From assembly GCF_020905335.1 (NCBI RefSeq), contig NZ_JAJJMN010000005.1:1-17837 (forward strand): a stretch of 17,837 bases of DNA. The letters are read 5' to 3'. The notes under the pieces are model-generated. The model ran no database searches. It was not told the DNA's origin and saw only the letters and a list, made by a program, of their open reading frames with translations. The first letter of the stretch is position 1. Each line of letters opens with the position of its first letter. Of the stretch, positions 1 through 10,500 are shown one piece after another. Position numbers and translations under genes: made by a program. The stretch is from Flavobacterium lipolyticum (GTDB lineage: Bacteria; Bacteroidota; Bacteroidia; Flavobacteriales; Flavobacteriaceae).

Positions 1-3000
1 TCTTCCGATACATAATCCAATGCTGTTAAAGACTGATCCCCGTTTTGTGCAAACGCCTTGATTACGGTAGCAATATCATTTACCAGCTGCTTTAATGATC
101 TTGTATCATAACGATTGCTATTGTATCTGATATTTAGGTGTAATGAAACGGGGGAAGGGGTAACTATAATATTAAAATCATAGTTGCTTTGATCACTGAC
201 TTCCCTTGATTCTATTGAAAGCCCCTCTTCTTCCCGACTATTGAATACGCCTTCGTTTTCCAGTTCCTTTACTGCATAGTTCTCAAATATCATGACATGA
301 TCCATCAGATCCATGCCCGGTTCACTCTGAGACTGAACCTCCGACAGATTCATATAATGATGTGATGTACCTTGTATCGATTGCTCTTGCAACATTTTTA
401 ACAGGTCAGCAGCCGTAGTATCAACATCATACTTTACTCTGACCGGAATAGTATTACTAAACAGTCCGATCATATCTTCAACACCCGCTAAATCGGCTGG
501 ACGACCTGATACCACAGCCCCAAACACCACATCACTCGTGTTGTTGTAACGTGACAATAGATAGCCCCAAACGCCTTGCACAAAAGTATTGTGGGTAATG
601 CCTAAAGTGGTGCAAAGCGTGTCTACTTGCTTAAACACAACTCCCCCTATTTCAAGGCGTTCACTGTATTCGATATAAGTAGTGTCTACAGCTCTTGTCT
701 TGAAAGGAATCTCTGCCGGTGCTGCATAACCTTTAAGGCACTCCTTCCAGTAACCAAGTGAATGCTCTCTGTCTATGGTTTTCAACCAATTGATATAATT
801 GGAATAAGGTATTACCGGTGGCAAATCAGCTGTACTGCCTTTTATTGCGGCACTCAACAATTCATTAAAGTCATTGATAAGCACACTTACACACCAACCG
901 TCCATCAGGATATGATGATGGCTCCAGATAAACTCATACTCCCCTTGCGACAGATCAACAACCTGCAAACGCATCTGAGAACCACTGCCCAAATCAAAAC
1001 CTCTTTCCCTGTCCTGTTGCTTGATCAGTCCAAGCTGTACCACATCATCAAGCTTCTGATAAGTAAAATTACTCGCTACTTCTTTCCTTACAATTTGCAA
1101 AGATCTCCCTGCATATTCAGTACGGAAACTACTGCGTAAAACAGCATGTCTGGCTGTTAAATCATCATAAGCTCCTTTTAATTTTTCTATATCCAATACT
1201 TTGGCTCGTACCCTGTAGGAGGTCTGCTCAAAATAAAGCGAACCGGAATCTTCTGCCAACCAGTGGTAGTAGATGCCTTCCTGAAGAGGAGATAACTCAT
1301 AGACATCCTCAAGTGTATTATCTGCGTTAAGCTCTAAGAGCTCTGCCCCGCTCAATCCTTGGAAAGTTAAATCCGATGGGGTCAGATGCTGCTCTTTGCT
1401 TTTAGCCAATTCCTCTATTAAAAACTCCAGATGTTTCTTGTAAGATCCTGCCAGACTTTTTATCGTTGCCGCATCATACCTCAAACCTGAATAACGGATC
1501 GATATACCCAGTTCCCCCTTTACCAGCATCCCCGATACATCAAGGATTGTATGCATTTTATTCTCTTTAGAGCTCTCTGATCCCATATGCTCTGAGGCAT
1601 ATTCAAACAGGGAATCTTCCTCATTGGATACATTTACACCAAAATCACCCAAATAATTAAAGGTAATCTCCGGTACAAGTGCACTCTCAAGTCTTTCCTG
1701 ACTTAAGTGGGTCAGAATACCGTAACCAATTCCTTTATTAGGCAAACGGCGTAAAGCTTCTTTTACTGCCACTAAATGTACTGCTTCATTACCAGAACCC
1801 GATACATCCAGTACAAACGGGTAAACCGTTGTAAACCAGCCAACCGTTCTGCTGATATCTACTCCATCGATGATCTCCTCTCTTCCATGACCCTCCATCT
1901 GTAAGACACTTCTAGCTGCTGACAAAACTTCTTTCAGCGCTAAACCAAGACCTGTCAGTAACACATCGTTTATCTCTGTGTTATAAACTCCGTGAACACG
2001 GGTTTGCAAAAGTCCTGTGGTATGCTGATCCAGAGCGAAAGATTCCGAAGAATCAATTACAGCTGCACGACCTTCTTCTATCGCTTTATCCTGCGCCAAG
2101 CCTGCAATCTGATGATCACAAACCTGTTGCCAGTAAACACGCTCCTTTTCAAGTTTGCTGCCTGATGCATATTCCTTTTGAAGCAAAGCCCATCGCTGGA
2201 AAGAATCGGTCTTTGCCGGTAAGGCTGTTTTTTCACCTTCCTTATAACCGGAATACAGACTCGATAAATCTTCTAAAAGTATACGCCAGGAAACGCCATC
2301 CACCACCAGGTGATGAACAATCAGACCCAAACGGTCTCCGTCTTTTAGCCTGAAATGTGCTACCCTCAACAATGGACCTTCAGACAAGTTGATACTTGAT
2401 TGCAGGGCTTCGCCTAGTTGTGCCATCTCAGCCTGAGCAGCTTCTGATTCCCTTAAGTCATAGAAGTGAATCATGCAGCGATTGGAGCTTACAGCTCCAT
2501 TAAACTGCTCCCATACTCCCTGATTCTGTTTATAAACCATACGAAGGGCATCGTGATGCCTCGTCAAATCTTCTATGCTCTTCTCCAGTATACTGCCATC
2601 CAGCTCCTCCTTACTATACAGTAAAACAGATTGATTGAAGTACTCATGTGCTTTTATCTCCTCTGATTTGAAAAACCATTCCTGGATTGGGGTCAGCACA
2701 ACAGCACCACTCACTTCACTTTGATCGCTAACCTGGGTGGTCAGCTCCATCAACCCTGCCAGATCTTCCAATACCGGTGTGCTTAACAACTGCTCTACTT
2801 TAAGTCTGTAACCCTGTTGCTTTAATCGGGCTACCACCTGAATTGACTTGATGGAATCTCCCCCAAGATTGTAAAAACTATCCTTGATACCGATGCCTTC
2901 TTTTTTCAATACCGCTGACCATACCAAAACCAAAACCTTTTCCTGTTCTGTTCCCGGTGCTACATATTCAACACCACTCGATAATCCCGCACCCTCAGGA

Positions 3001-4523
3001 TTCGGTAATGCTTTTCTGTCTATCTTACCATTGGCCGTTAATGGGATCGCTTCGAGTTGAACAAAGTACGCCGGAAGCATATACTCCGGCAGCGACTGTT
3101 TTAAATAAGCTCGTAAATCACTTGCGTTCTGCTCGACATTAGAAACGATATACGCTACAAGTTCTTTCTCTGCTGACTCGTTCTCTCTGGCTACAACAAC
3201 TGCCTGATTTACAGCTTCATGTTTGACTAAAGCATGCTCTATCTCTCCAAGTTCTATCCTGTGTCCTCTTATTTTTACCTGATCGTCTTTTCGACCTATG
3301 AACTCAATGTTGCCATCGGGTAGCCAACGACCCAAATCGCCTGTTTTGTACAAACGCTCTCCTGCTCTAAAAGGATTTGTTATAAACTTCTCCTGACTTA
3401 GCGCTTCCTTATTTAAATAACCTCGTGCTACCTGATCTCCTCCAATCAGAATCTCGCCTAAAACCCCAACCGGCTGAAGCGAATTCTTTTCATTTACGAT
3501 GTAAATCTGTGTATTCTCAACAGGCTTGCCTATCAAAACTTCATGACCCACAGTTGGGTGTTGGCTTAAGTTTATTGCGGTGACATCTATCGAAGCTTCC
3601 GTTGGTCCATAATAATTATGCAAGCTCGAAAAAGGAGCCTTTGCTTTAAAGGATGATTCGATTCTTTTTGATAAAGCTTCTCCACTGCATATTACATGCT
3701 GCAAACATTCCAGTTTATCCCACTTTATAGTGTCCAACGCTGCACTCAACATCGAAGGAACAAAGTGAATAATACTTATTTTTTGTGATTCTAATAGCTC
3801 CTCTAAGTATACCGGGTCTTTATGCCCTTCCGGTTTTGCAAAAACAAGCTTACTGCCACAAACCAATGGGAGGAATAACTCCCAAACCGAAACGTCAAAC
3901 GTTACAGGTGTTTTCTGTAAGAACACATCTGCCTCTTTCACTTCTAGGTCACGTTTCATCCAAAGCATTCTGTTTACCAGACCGCTATGTTCGAGCATTA
4001 CTCCTTTTGGATTCCCTGTCGAACCTGAGGTGTAAATCACATAAATCAGGTTCTCCGGTTGAGACCTGCGAGTCTCTACATCTTTAGCATAACGCTCCTG
4101 GTTTTCTTTGAACTTGCTTAACTCTTGCTCATCCAGGCAAACCTTACACTGAGTATCTTCTTTAATATAGTCTATTCTTTCCTGAGGATATTGCGGATCA
4201 ATAGGAACATAAGCTCCTCCCGATTTTAACACACCCAATATCGACACAATCATCCACTCGCTTCGCTCCAATTGTATCCCTATCAGATCATCAGGCTGAA
4301 TGTTGTAATTTTCTATTAGGTAATGCGCCAACTGATTGGATCGCTCATTAAGCTCCCTGTAGGTCAGTTCTGTATCCTCAAAGACTATGGCGATGTTATC
4401 CGGTGTCTTTGCCACCTGTTCTTCAATTAAATCTACAATTGTCTTGTCCTTCGGATAAGCTGCTGTTGTATTATTGAATATGAACAATAATTCGTGCTCT
4501 TCTTCTTTTGTTAAGAAATTCAT
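1..4523 (-). CDS. NRPS gene C, N-terminal part: A(Ser)-T-E-C(DCL)-...; 3' end outside window
   Basis: The minus strand reads open from the ATG at 4521-4523 to the window edge (1507 codons), ending in the C-A linker (TALDYVSE), so another module follows. Order: adenylation about residues 18-510 (A1 LTYREL, A3 YTSGSTGNPKG, A4 FDVSVWE with D210, A5 NYYGPTE, A7 YKTGDL, A10 NGKIDRK); carrier with S557 in GGDSIKSI; epimerization (HHLVVDGVSWR, H737); and DCL condensation (HHHILMDGW, H1203/H1204). The code D-V-W-H-I-S-Y-I-D-K differs at two positions from the EntF Ser code DVWHLSLIDK, so L-Ser is activated and then epimerized. The protein starts within the C-A linker (MNFLTKEEEHELL), so it has no condensation domain of its own for Ser and must use the C-terminal one of gene B. 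The start overlaps the gene B stop (ATGA), which favours reinitiation by the same ribosomes. No docking domain is visible at this junction. Confidence 0.95.
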   Translation of the reverse strand, partial: MNFLTKEEEHELLFIFNNTTAAYPKDKTIVDLIEEQVAKTPDNIAIVFEDTELTYRELNERSNQLAHYLIENYNIQPDDLIGIQLERSEWMIVSILGVLKSGGAYVPIDPQYPQERIDYIKEDTQCKVCLDEQELSKFKENQERYAKDVETRRSQPENLIYVIYTSGSTGNPKGVMLEHSGLVNRMLWMKRDLEVKEADVFLQKTPVTFDVSVWELFLPLVCGSKLVFAKPEGHKDPVYLEELLESQKISIIHFVPSMLSAALDTIKWDKLECLQHVICSGEALSKRIESSFKAKAPFSSLHNYYGPTEASIDVTAINLSQHPTVGHEVLIGKPVENTQIYIVNEKNSLQPVGVLGEILIGGDQVARGYLNKEALSQEKFITNPFRAGERLYKTGDLGRWLPDGNIEFIGRKDDQVKIRGHRIELGEIEHALVKHEAVNQAVVVARENESAEKELVAYIVSNVEQNASDLRAYLKQSLPEYMLPAYFVQLEAIPLTANGKIDRKALPNPEGAGLSSGVEYVAPGTEQEKVLVLVWSAVLKKEGIGIKDSFYNLGGDSIKSIQVVARLKQQGYRLKVEQLLSTPVLEDLAGLMELTTQVSDQSEVSGAVVLTPIQEWFFKSEEIKAHEYFNQSVLLYSKEELDGSILEKSIEDLTRHHDALRMVYKQNQGVWEQFNGAVSSNRCMIHFYDLRESEAAQAEMAQLGEALQSSINLSEGPLLRVAHFRLKDGDRLGLIVHHLVVDGVSWRILLEDLSSLYSGYKEGEKTALPAKTDSFQRWALLQKEYASGSKLEKERVYWQQVCDHQIAGLAQDKAIEEGRAAVIDSSESFALDQHTTGLLQTRVHGVYNTEINDVLLTGLGLALKEVLSAARSVLQMEGHGREEIIDGVDISRTVGWFTTVYPFVLDVSGSGNEAVHLVAVKEALRRLPNKGIGYGILTHLSQERLESALVPEITFNYLGDFGVNVSNEEDSLFEYASEHMGSESSKENKMHTILDVSGMLVKGELGISIRYSGLRYDAATIKSLAGSYKKHLEFLIEELAKSKEQHLTPSDLTFQGLSGAELLELNADNTLEDVYELSPLQEGIYYHWLAEDSGSLYFEQTSYRVRAKVLDIEKLKGAYDDLTARHAVLRSSFRTEYAGRSLQIVRKEVASNFTYQKLDDVVQLGLIKQQDRERGFDLGSGSQMRLQVVDLSQGEYEFIWSHHHILMDGWCVSVLINDFNELLSAAIKGSTADLPPVIPYSNYINWLKTIDREHSLGYWKECLKGYAAPAEIPFKTRAVDTTYIEYSERLEIGGVVFKQVDTLCTTLGITHNTFVQGVWGYLLSRYNNTSDVVFGAVVSGRPADLAGVEDMIGLFSNTIPVRVKYDVDTTAADLLKMLQEQSIQGTSHHYMNLSEVQSQSEPGMDLMDHVMIFENYAVKELENEGVFNSREEEGLSIESREVSDQSNYDFNIIVTPSPVSLHLNIRYNSNRYDTRSLKQLVNDIATVIKAFAQNGDQSLTALDYVSE
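3..1315 (-). other. DCL condensation domain, gene C
   Basis: YELSPLQEGIYYHW, then HHHILMDGW (H1203/H1204/D1208) and SGRPADLAGVEDMIGLFSN. Compared with its sisters it is four residues shorter just after FTYQKLD (near 1030-1065) and has DIEKLKGAYDDL where they have DIDKLAIAYQGL. It leads into the linker TALDYVSE of a further module outside the window. Confidence 0.9.
1385..2710 (-). other. Epimerization domain, gene C
   Basis: TPIQEWFF, HHLVVDGVSWR (H737/H738), EGHGRE, RTVGWFTTVYP and FNYLGDFG are all intact, so D-Ser is expected. Third near-identical copy in the window. Confidence 0.93.
2750..2950 (-). other. Carrier (T) domain, gene C
   Basis: LGGDSIKSI motif, accepting Ser at residue 557 (codon 2853-2855). 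Followed by an epimerization domain. Confidence 0.92.
3000..4470 (-). other. Adenylation domain, gene C (Ser)
   Basis: Code D-V-W-H-I-S-Y-I-D-K, read from FDVSVWE, the SIIHFVPS stretch, VICSGEA and NYYGPTEASID. It matches the EntF Ser code DVWHLSLIDK at eight of ten positions, making this the best-supported substrate in the window. The first part (4255-4480) is nearly identical in DNA to the matching part of gene A (17590-17820), while the core between A3 and A6 is unrelated to it. Confidence 0.9.
4520..4523 (-). promoter_or_regulatory. ATGA stop/start overlap between genes B and C
   Basis: Minus-strand ATGA: the ATG of gene C (4521-4523) overlaps the TGA of gene B (4520-4522). No purine-rich ribosome-binding sequence precedes it. 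The arrangement is typical of termination-reinitiation coupling, which would keep the two halves of this split module in similar amounts. Confidence 0.85.
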
Positions 4524-7500
4524 ATGTTTAATGCCTGAGTTGGATATTCTACAAATTTATTTACTACACCATTAAGGTGATTTATTACTCGTCCAATCAA
4601 TGGCATACTATAATAATTTTGATTATACTTGATATTTATGGTGATAGAAGTTGATGTTGAATGAACTGTCAGGTTAAAATCATAATTAGTCTGTTCAAAC
4701 ACTTCCATTGCTTGCAGGATCAAACCTTCTTCACTTTGCGTATTTAATAAGCCTTCACTTTTGAGTTCTTTTGCAACATAGTTCTCAAATATCATAATAT
4801 GATTCATCAGATCCATGCCCAATTCACTCTGTGACTGAACCTCCGACAGGTTCATATAATGATGTGATGTACCTTGTATCGATTGCTCTTGCAGCATTTT
4901 TAACAGGTCAGCAGGCGTAGTATCAACATCATACTTTACTCTGACCGGAATAGTATTACTAAACAGTCCGATCATATCTTCAACTCCCGCTAAATCGGCC
5001 GGACGACCTGATACCACAGCCCCAAACACCACATCACTCGTGTTGTTGTAACGTGACAATAGATAGCCCCAAACGCCTTGCACAAAAGTGTTGTGGGTAA
5101 TGCCTAAAGTGGAACAAAGCGTGTCTACTTGCTTAAACACAGCTCCCCCTATTTCAAGGCGTTCACTACATTCGTCATAAGTAGTATCTACAGCTCTTGT
5201 CTTGAAAGGAATCTCTGCCGGTACTGCATAACCTTTAAGGTACTCCTTCCAGTAACCAAGTGAATGCTCTCTGTCTATGGCGCTCAACCAATTGATATAA
5301 TTGGAATAAGGTATTACCGGTGGCAAATCAGCTGTACTGCCTTTTATTGCGGCACTCAACAGCTCATTAAAGTCATTGATAAGCACACTTACACACCAAC
5401 CGTCCATCAGGATATGATGAGAACTCCAGATAAACTCATACTCCCCTTGTGACAGATCAACAACCTGCAGACGCATCTGAGAACCACTGCCTAAATCAAA
5501 ACCTCTTTCCCTGTCCTGTTGTTTGATCAGCGCTACTTGCAAATCTTGGTCTGCCGAACCGTCAAGTTTCTGATAAGTAAAATTACTCGCTACTTCTTTC
5601 CTAACAATTTGCAAAGATCTCCCTGCATATTCAGTACTAAAACTAGTACGCAAAACAGCATGTCTGGCTGTTAAACCCTGGTAAGCAATAGCCAGTTTAT
5701 CGATATCCAATACTTTGGCTCGTACCCTGTAGGAGGTCTGCTCAAAATAAAGCGAGCTGGAATCTTCTGCCAGCCAGTGGTAGTAGATGCCTTCCTGAAG
5801 AGGAGATAACTCATAGACATCCTCAAGGGTATTATCTGCGTTAAGCTCTAAGAGCTCTGCCCCGCTCAATCCTTGGAAAGTTAAATCCGATGGGGTCAGA
5901 TGCTGCTCTTTGCTTTTAGCCAATTCCTCTATTAAAAACTCCAAATGTTTCTTGTAAGATCCCGCCAGACTTTTTATCGTTGCCGCATCATACCTCAAAC
6001 CTGAATAACGGATCGATATACCCAGTTCCCCCTTTACCAGCATCCCCGATACATCCAGAATCGTATCCTTTTTATTTTCTTTAGAGGTATCTGATCCCAT
6101 ATGCTCTGAGGCATATTCAAACAAGGAATCTTCCTCATTGGATACATTTACACCAAAATCACCCAAATAATTAAAGGTAATCTCCGGCACAAGTGTACTC
6201 TCAAGTCTTTCCTCACTTAAGTGGGTCAGAATACCATAACCAATTCCTTTATTAGGCAAACGGCGTAAAGCTTCTTTTACTGCCACTAAATGTGCTGCTT
6301 CATTACCAGAACCCGATACATCCAGTACAAACGGGTAAACCGTTGTAAACCAGCCAACCGTTCTGCTGATATCTACTCCATCGATGATCTCCTCTCTTCC
6401 ATGACCCTCCATCTGTAAGACACTTCTAGCTGCTGACAAAACTTCTTTCAGCGCTAAACCAAGACCTGTCAGTAACACATCGTTTATCTCTGTGTTATAA
6501 ACTCCGTGAACACGGGTTTGCAAAAGTCCTGTGGTATGCTGATCCAGAGCGAAAGATTCCGAAGAATCAATTACAGCTGCACGACCTTCTTCTACCGCTT
6601 TATCCTGCGCCAAGCCTGCAATCTGATGATCACAAACCTGCTGCCAGTAAACACGCTCCTTTTCAAGTTTGCTGCCTGATGCATATTCCTTTTGAAGCAA
6701 AGCCCATCGCTGAAAAGAATCGGTCTTTGCCGGTAAGACTGTTTTTGCACCTTCCATATAACCGGAATACAGACTCGATAAATCTTCTAAAAGTATACGC
6801 CAGGAAACGCCATCCACCACCAGGTGATGAACAATCAGACCCAAACGGTCTCCGTCTTTTAGCCTGAAATGTGCTACCCTCAACAATGGACCTTCAGACA
6901 AGTTGATACTTGATTGCAGGGCTTCGCCTAGTTGTGCCATCTCAGCCTGAGCATTTTCTGATTCTCTTAAGTCATAGAAGTGAATCATGCAGCGATTGGA
7001 GCTTACAGCTCCATTAAACTGCTCCCATACTCCCTGATTCTGTTTATAAACCATACGAAGGGCATCGTGATGCCTCGTCAAATCTTCTATGCTCTTCTCC
7101 AGTATACTGCCATCCAGCTCTTCCTTACTATACAGTAAAACAGATTGATTGAAGTACTCATGTGCTTGTATCTCCTCTGATTTGAAAAACCATTCCTGGA
7201 TTGGAGTCAGCACAACAGCACCACTCACTTCACTTTGATCGCTAACCTGGGTGGTCAACTCCATTAACCCTGTCAGCTCTCCCAATACCGGTGTGCTTAA
7301 CAACTGCTCTACTTTAAGTCTGTACCCTTGTTGCTTTAATCTGGCTACCACCTGAATTGACTTGATGGAATCTCCACCAAGATTGTAAAAACTATCCTTG
7401 ATACCGATGCCTTCTTTTTTCAATACCTCTGACCATACCGAAACCAAAACCTTTTCCTGTTCTGTTACCGGTGCTGCATATTCAACACCACTCGATAGTC

Positions 7501-10500
7501 CCATAGCTTCAGGGTTCGGTAATGCTTTTTTATCTATTTTACCATTGGCCGTTAATGGGATGGCTTCGAGTTGAACAAAGTACGCCGGAAGCATATATTC
7601 CGGCAACGACTGTTTTAAATAAGCTCTTAAATCGCTTGTGTTTTGCTCGACATTAGAAACGATATACGCCACGAGTTCTTTCTCTCCCGACTCGTTCTCT
7701 CTGGCTACAACTACTCCTTGATTTACAGCTTCATGTTTTACTAAAGCATGTTCTATCTCTCCAAGTTCTATTCGGTAACCCCTAATCTTTACCTGATCGT
7801 CTTTTCTCCCTATGAACTCAATATTGCCATCGGGTAGCCAACGACCCAAATCGCCTGTTTTGTACAAACGCTCTCCTGCTTTAAAAGGATTTGCTACAAA
7901 CTTCTCCTTGGTTAACGCTTCCTGATTTAAATAACCTCGTGCTAAACTATTACCTCCTATACAAATTTCTCCTATTACACCAATTGGCAGTAAATTTTGA
8001 TTTTTGTCCAGAATTAAAACCTGGCGACCAGCATACGATCTACCAATTGGAATTGTATTCTCAAATTTTGCGAGCTTGCCCTGTAACATAATTGGAAACC
8101 ATGTAGCTGTAAGCGTCGTTTCCGTTGGTCCATAAACATTGTAAAACTCTTTTGTAAAATTTGAAATGTTATGCCAATGTTTTTCAAATATTCCTTTTTC
8201 AAGTTTTTCCCCACCTATTGCACAAAACTCAAGCTTATGCGAAAATGTCTCAGAATTAAAAGTTGTTATAAAAGAATTAAAGAAGGCAGTTGAAAAATCC
8301 GCATGTGTAATTTTATATTTTGAAATTAGTCCATAAATATATTCAGGATCAACGTTATGTGTTTTTATATACAAGCTGGCACCGAAGCATAAAGTTGTAA
8401 AAATTTCCTGAGCAGCTGCGTCAAAAGCAACGTTAAAAAATTGCAAAAAGCGAGATTCGGCACTTACTCCATATAAATTTTTAACATTAAAAATATGGGC
8501 AATGATGCTGCGATGTTCAATTAAAACGCCTTTTGGCAAACCTGTAGATCCAGAAGTATATATGGCATAAATTAAGTTATCAGGACTTAATTCTTTTAAT
8601 AAATTTGTCTTTTGATACGATAAACTTTCGGCAATAAAAACATCCAATTTACTTTTATCAATAATTAATGAACATTTACTATCGTTTGCGATATATTTTA
8701 TTTTTTCTTCCGGGAAATCTAAATCGATTGGTATATATCCTGCCCCTGCTTTTAAAATTGCAAGAATTGTAATAATCATATTTTCATTTCTCTCTAATTG
8801 AAAACCGATTAAATCATCTGGCCTGATTTTATAATTATTCTTTAAATAATGTGCGAGTTGATTCGAACGCTTATTTAACTCGTTATAGGAAATTTCTTTA
8901 CCTTCGAATACAAGTGCTACTTTGTTTGGTGTCTTTTCAACCTGTTCTTCAAACAAGTCCACAATCGTCTTGTCCTTCGGATATATTGCTGTTGTATCAT
9001 TAAAGGTGAACAACAGTTTGTGTTTCTCTTCTTCAGATAAATAATCTAATGCTGTTAAAGACTGATCCGCGTTTTGTGCAAACGCCTTGATTACGGTATC
9101 AATATGGTTTACCAGCTGCTTTAATGATGCTGTATCATAACGATTGCTATCGTATCTGATGTCTATCTTTAGTGAAAAAGCGGATGGGATCACTATAATA
9201 TTAAAATCATAATTGGATTGCGCAATAACTTCCACTGAATCTAAGGCAAATCCTTCTTCTTCTTCCTGGCTATTGAATACACCTTCGTTTTCCAGTTCCT
9301 TTACTGCATAGTTCTCAAATATTATAATATTATTGATCAGATCCATGCCCGGTTCACTCTGAGACTGAACCTCCGACAGGTTCATATAATGATGTGATGT
9401 ACCTTGTATCGATTGCTCTTGCAGCATTTTTAACAGGTCAGCAGCCGTAGTATCAACATCGTACTTTACTCTGACCGGAATAGTATTGATAAACAGTCCG
9501 ATCATATCTTCAACACCTGCTAAATCGGCCGGACGACCTGATACCACAGCCCCAAACACCACATCACTCGTGTTGTTGTAACGTGACAATAAATACCCCC
9601 AAACACCTTGCATAAAAGTGTTGTGGGTAATGCCTAAAGCAGTACAAAGCGTGTCTACTTGCTTAAACACAGCTCCCCCTATTTCAAAGTGTTCACTGTA
9701 TTCGACATAAGTAGTGTCTACAGCTCTTGTCTTAAAAGGAATCTCTGCCGGTACTGCATAACCTTTAAGACACTCCTTCCAGTAACCCAGTGAATGTTCT
9801 CTGTTTATGGTTTTCAACCAATTGATATAATTGGAATAAGGTATTACCGGTGACAGATCAGCTGTACTGCCTTTTATTGCGGCACTCAACAACTCATTAA
9901 AGTCATTGATAAGCACACTTACACACCAACCGTCCATCAGGATATGATGATGACTCCAAATAAACTCATACTCCCCTTGTGACAGATCAACAACCTGCAG
10001 ACGCATCTGAGAACCACTGCCTAGATCAAAACCTCTTTCCCTGTCCTGTTGCTTGATCAGCGCTACTTGCAAATCTTGGTCTGCCGAACCGTCAAGTTTC
10101 TGATAAGTAAAATTATTCGCTACTTCTTTCCTTACAATTTGCAAAGATCTCCCTGCATATTCAGTACTAAAACTACTACGCAAAACAGCATGTCTGGCTG
10201 TTAAACCCTGGTAAGCAATAGCCAGTTTATCGATATCCAATACTTTGGCTCGTACCCTATAGGAGGTCTGCTCAAAATAAAGCGAGCTGGAATCTTCTGC
10301 CAGCCAGTGGTAGTAGATGCCTTCCTGAAGAGGGGATAACTCATAGACATCCTCAAGGGTATTATCTGTGTTAAGCTCTAAGAGCTCTGCCCCGCTCAAT
10401 CCTTGGAAAGTTAAATCCGATGGGGTCAGATGCTGCTCTTTGCTTTTAGCCAATTCCTCTATTAAAAACTCCAAATGTTTCTTGTAAGATCCCGCCAGTT

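Larger units (their letters stand above)
1..3420 (-). repeat. Tandem repeat copy I: A7-A10/T/E/C block
   Basis: The leftmost of three long direct repeats covering the A-domain tail, carrier, epimerization and condensation domains. The E-domain DNA matches copies II and III by eye over hundreds of bases with scattered single changes. The matching His codons lie 4514 bases apart between copies I and II. The copy is cut by the window edge. Confidence 0.9.
4740..7960 (-). repeat. Tandem repeat copy II: A7-A10/T/E/C block
   Basis: Same block as copies I and III. Homology ends abruptly near 4740-4790 on the C-domain side, where the gene B terminus diverges, and near 7960 on the A-domain side, where the AT-rich module 2 core begins. 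Confidence 0.9.

Noticed and set aside
762..1139. Plus-strand ORF of 125 codons, with a related one at 5264-5452
   Set aside because: Antisense shadow of the DCL condensation domain. The minus-strand frame holds catalytic motifs and is continuous.
2165..2353. Plus-strand ORF of 62 codons that recurs almost unchanged at 6679-6867 and 11215-11403
   Set aside because: It lies opposite the same part of each E domain. Its conservation comes from the repeated E-domain DNA on the other strand, and it has no protein-like features of its own.
3785..4087. Plus-strand ORF of 100 codons opposite the Ser adenylation domain
   Set aside because: The opposite strand encodes the A3-A4 core with all motifs; no start context or recognisable protein on the plus strand.
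5405..5430. Possible loss of function in the gene B terminal C domain, because HHH became SHH
   Set aside because: The catalytic HHxxxDG motif (H3522, H3523, D3527) is intact; the changed residue lies just before it.
8014..8214. Minus-strand ORF of 66 codons inside gene B
   Set aside because: Out-of-frame shadow within the module 2 adenylation core; the main frame is unbroken and has motif A5 here.
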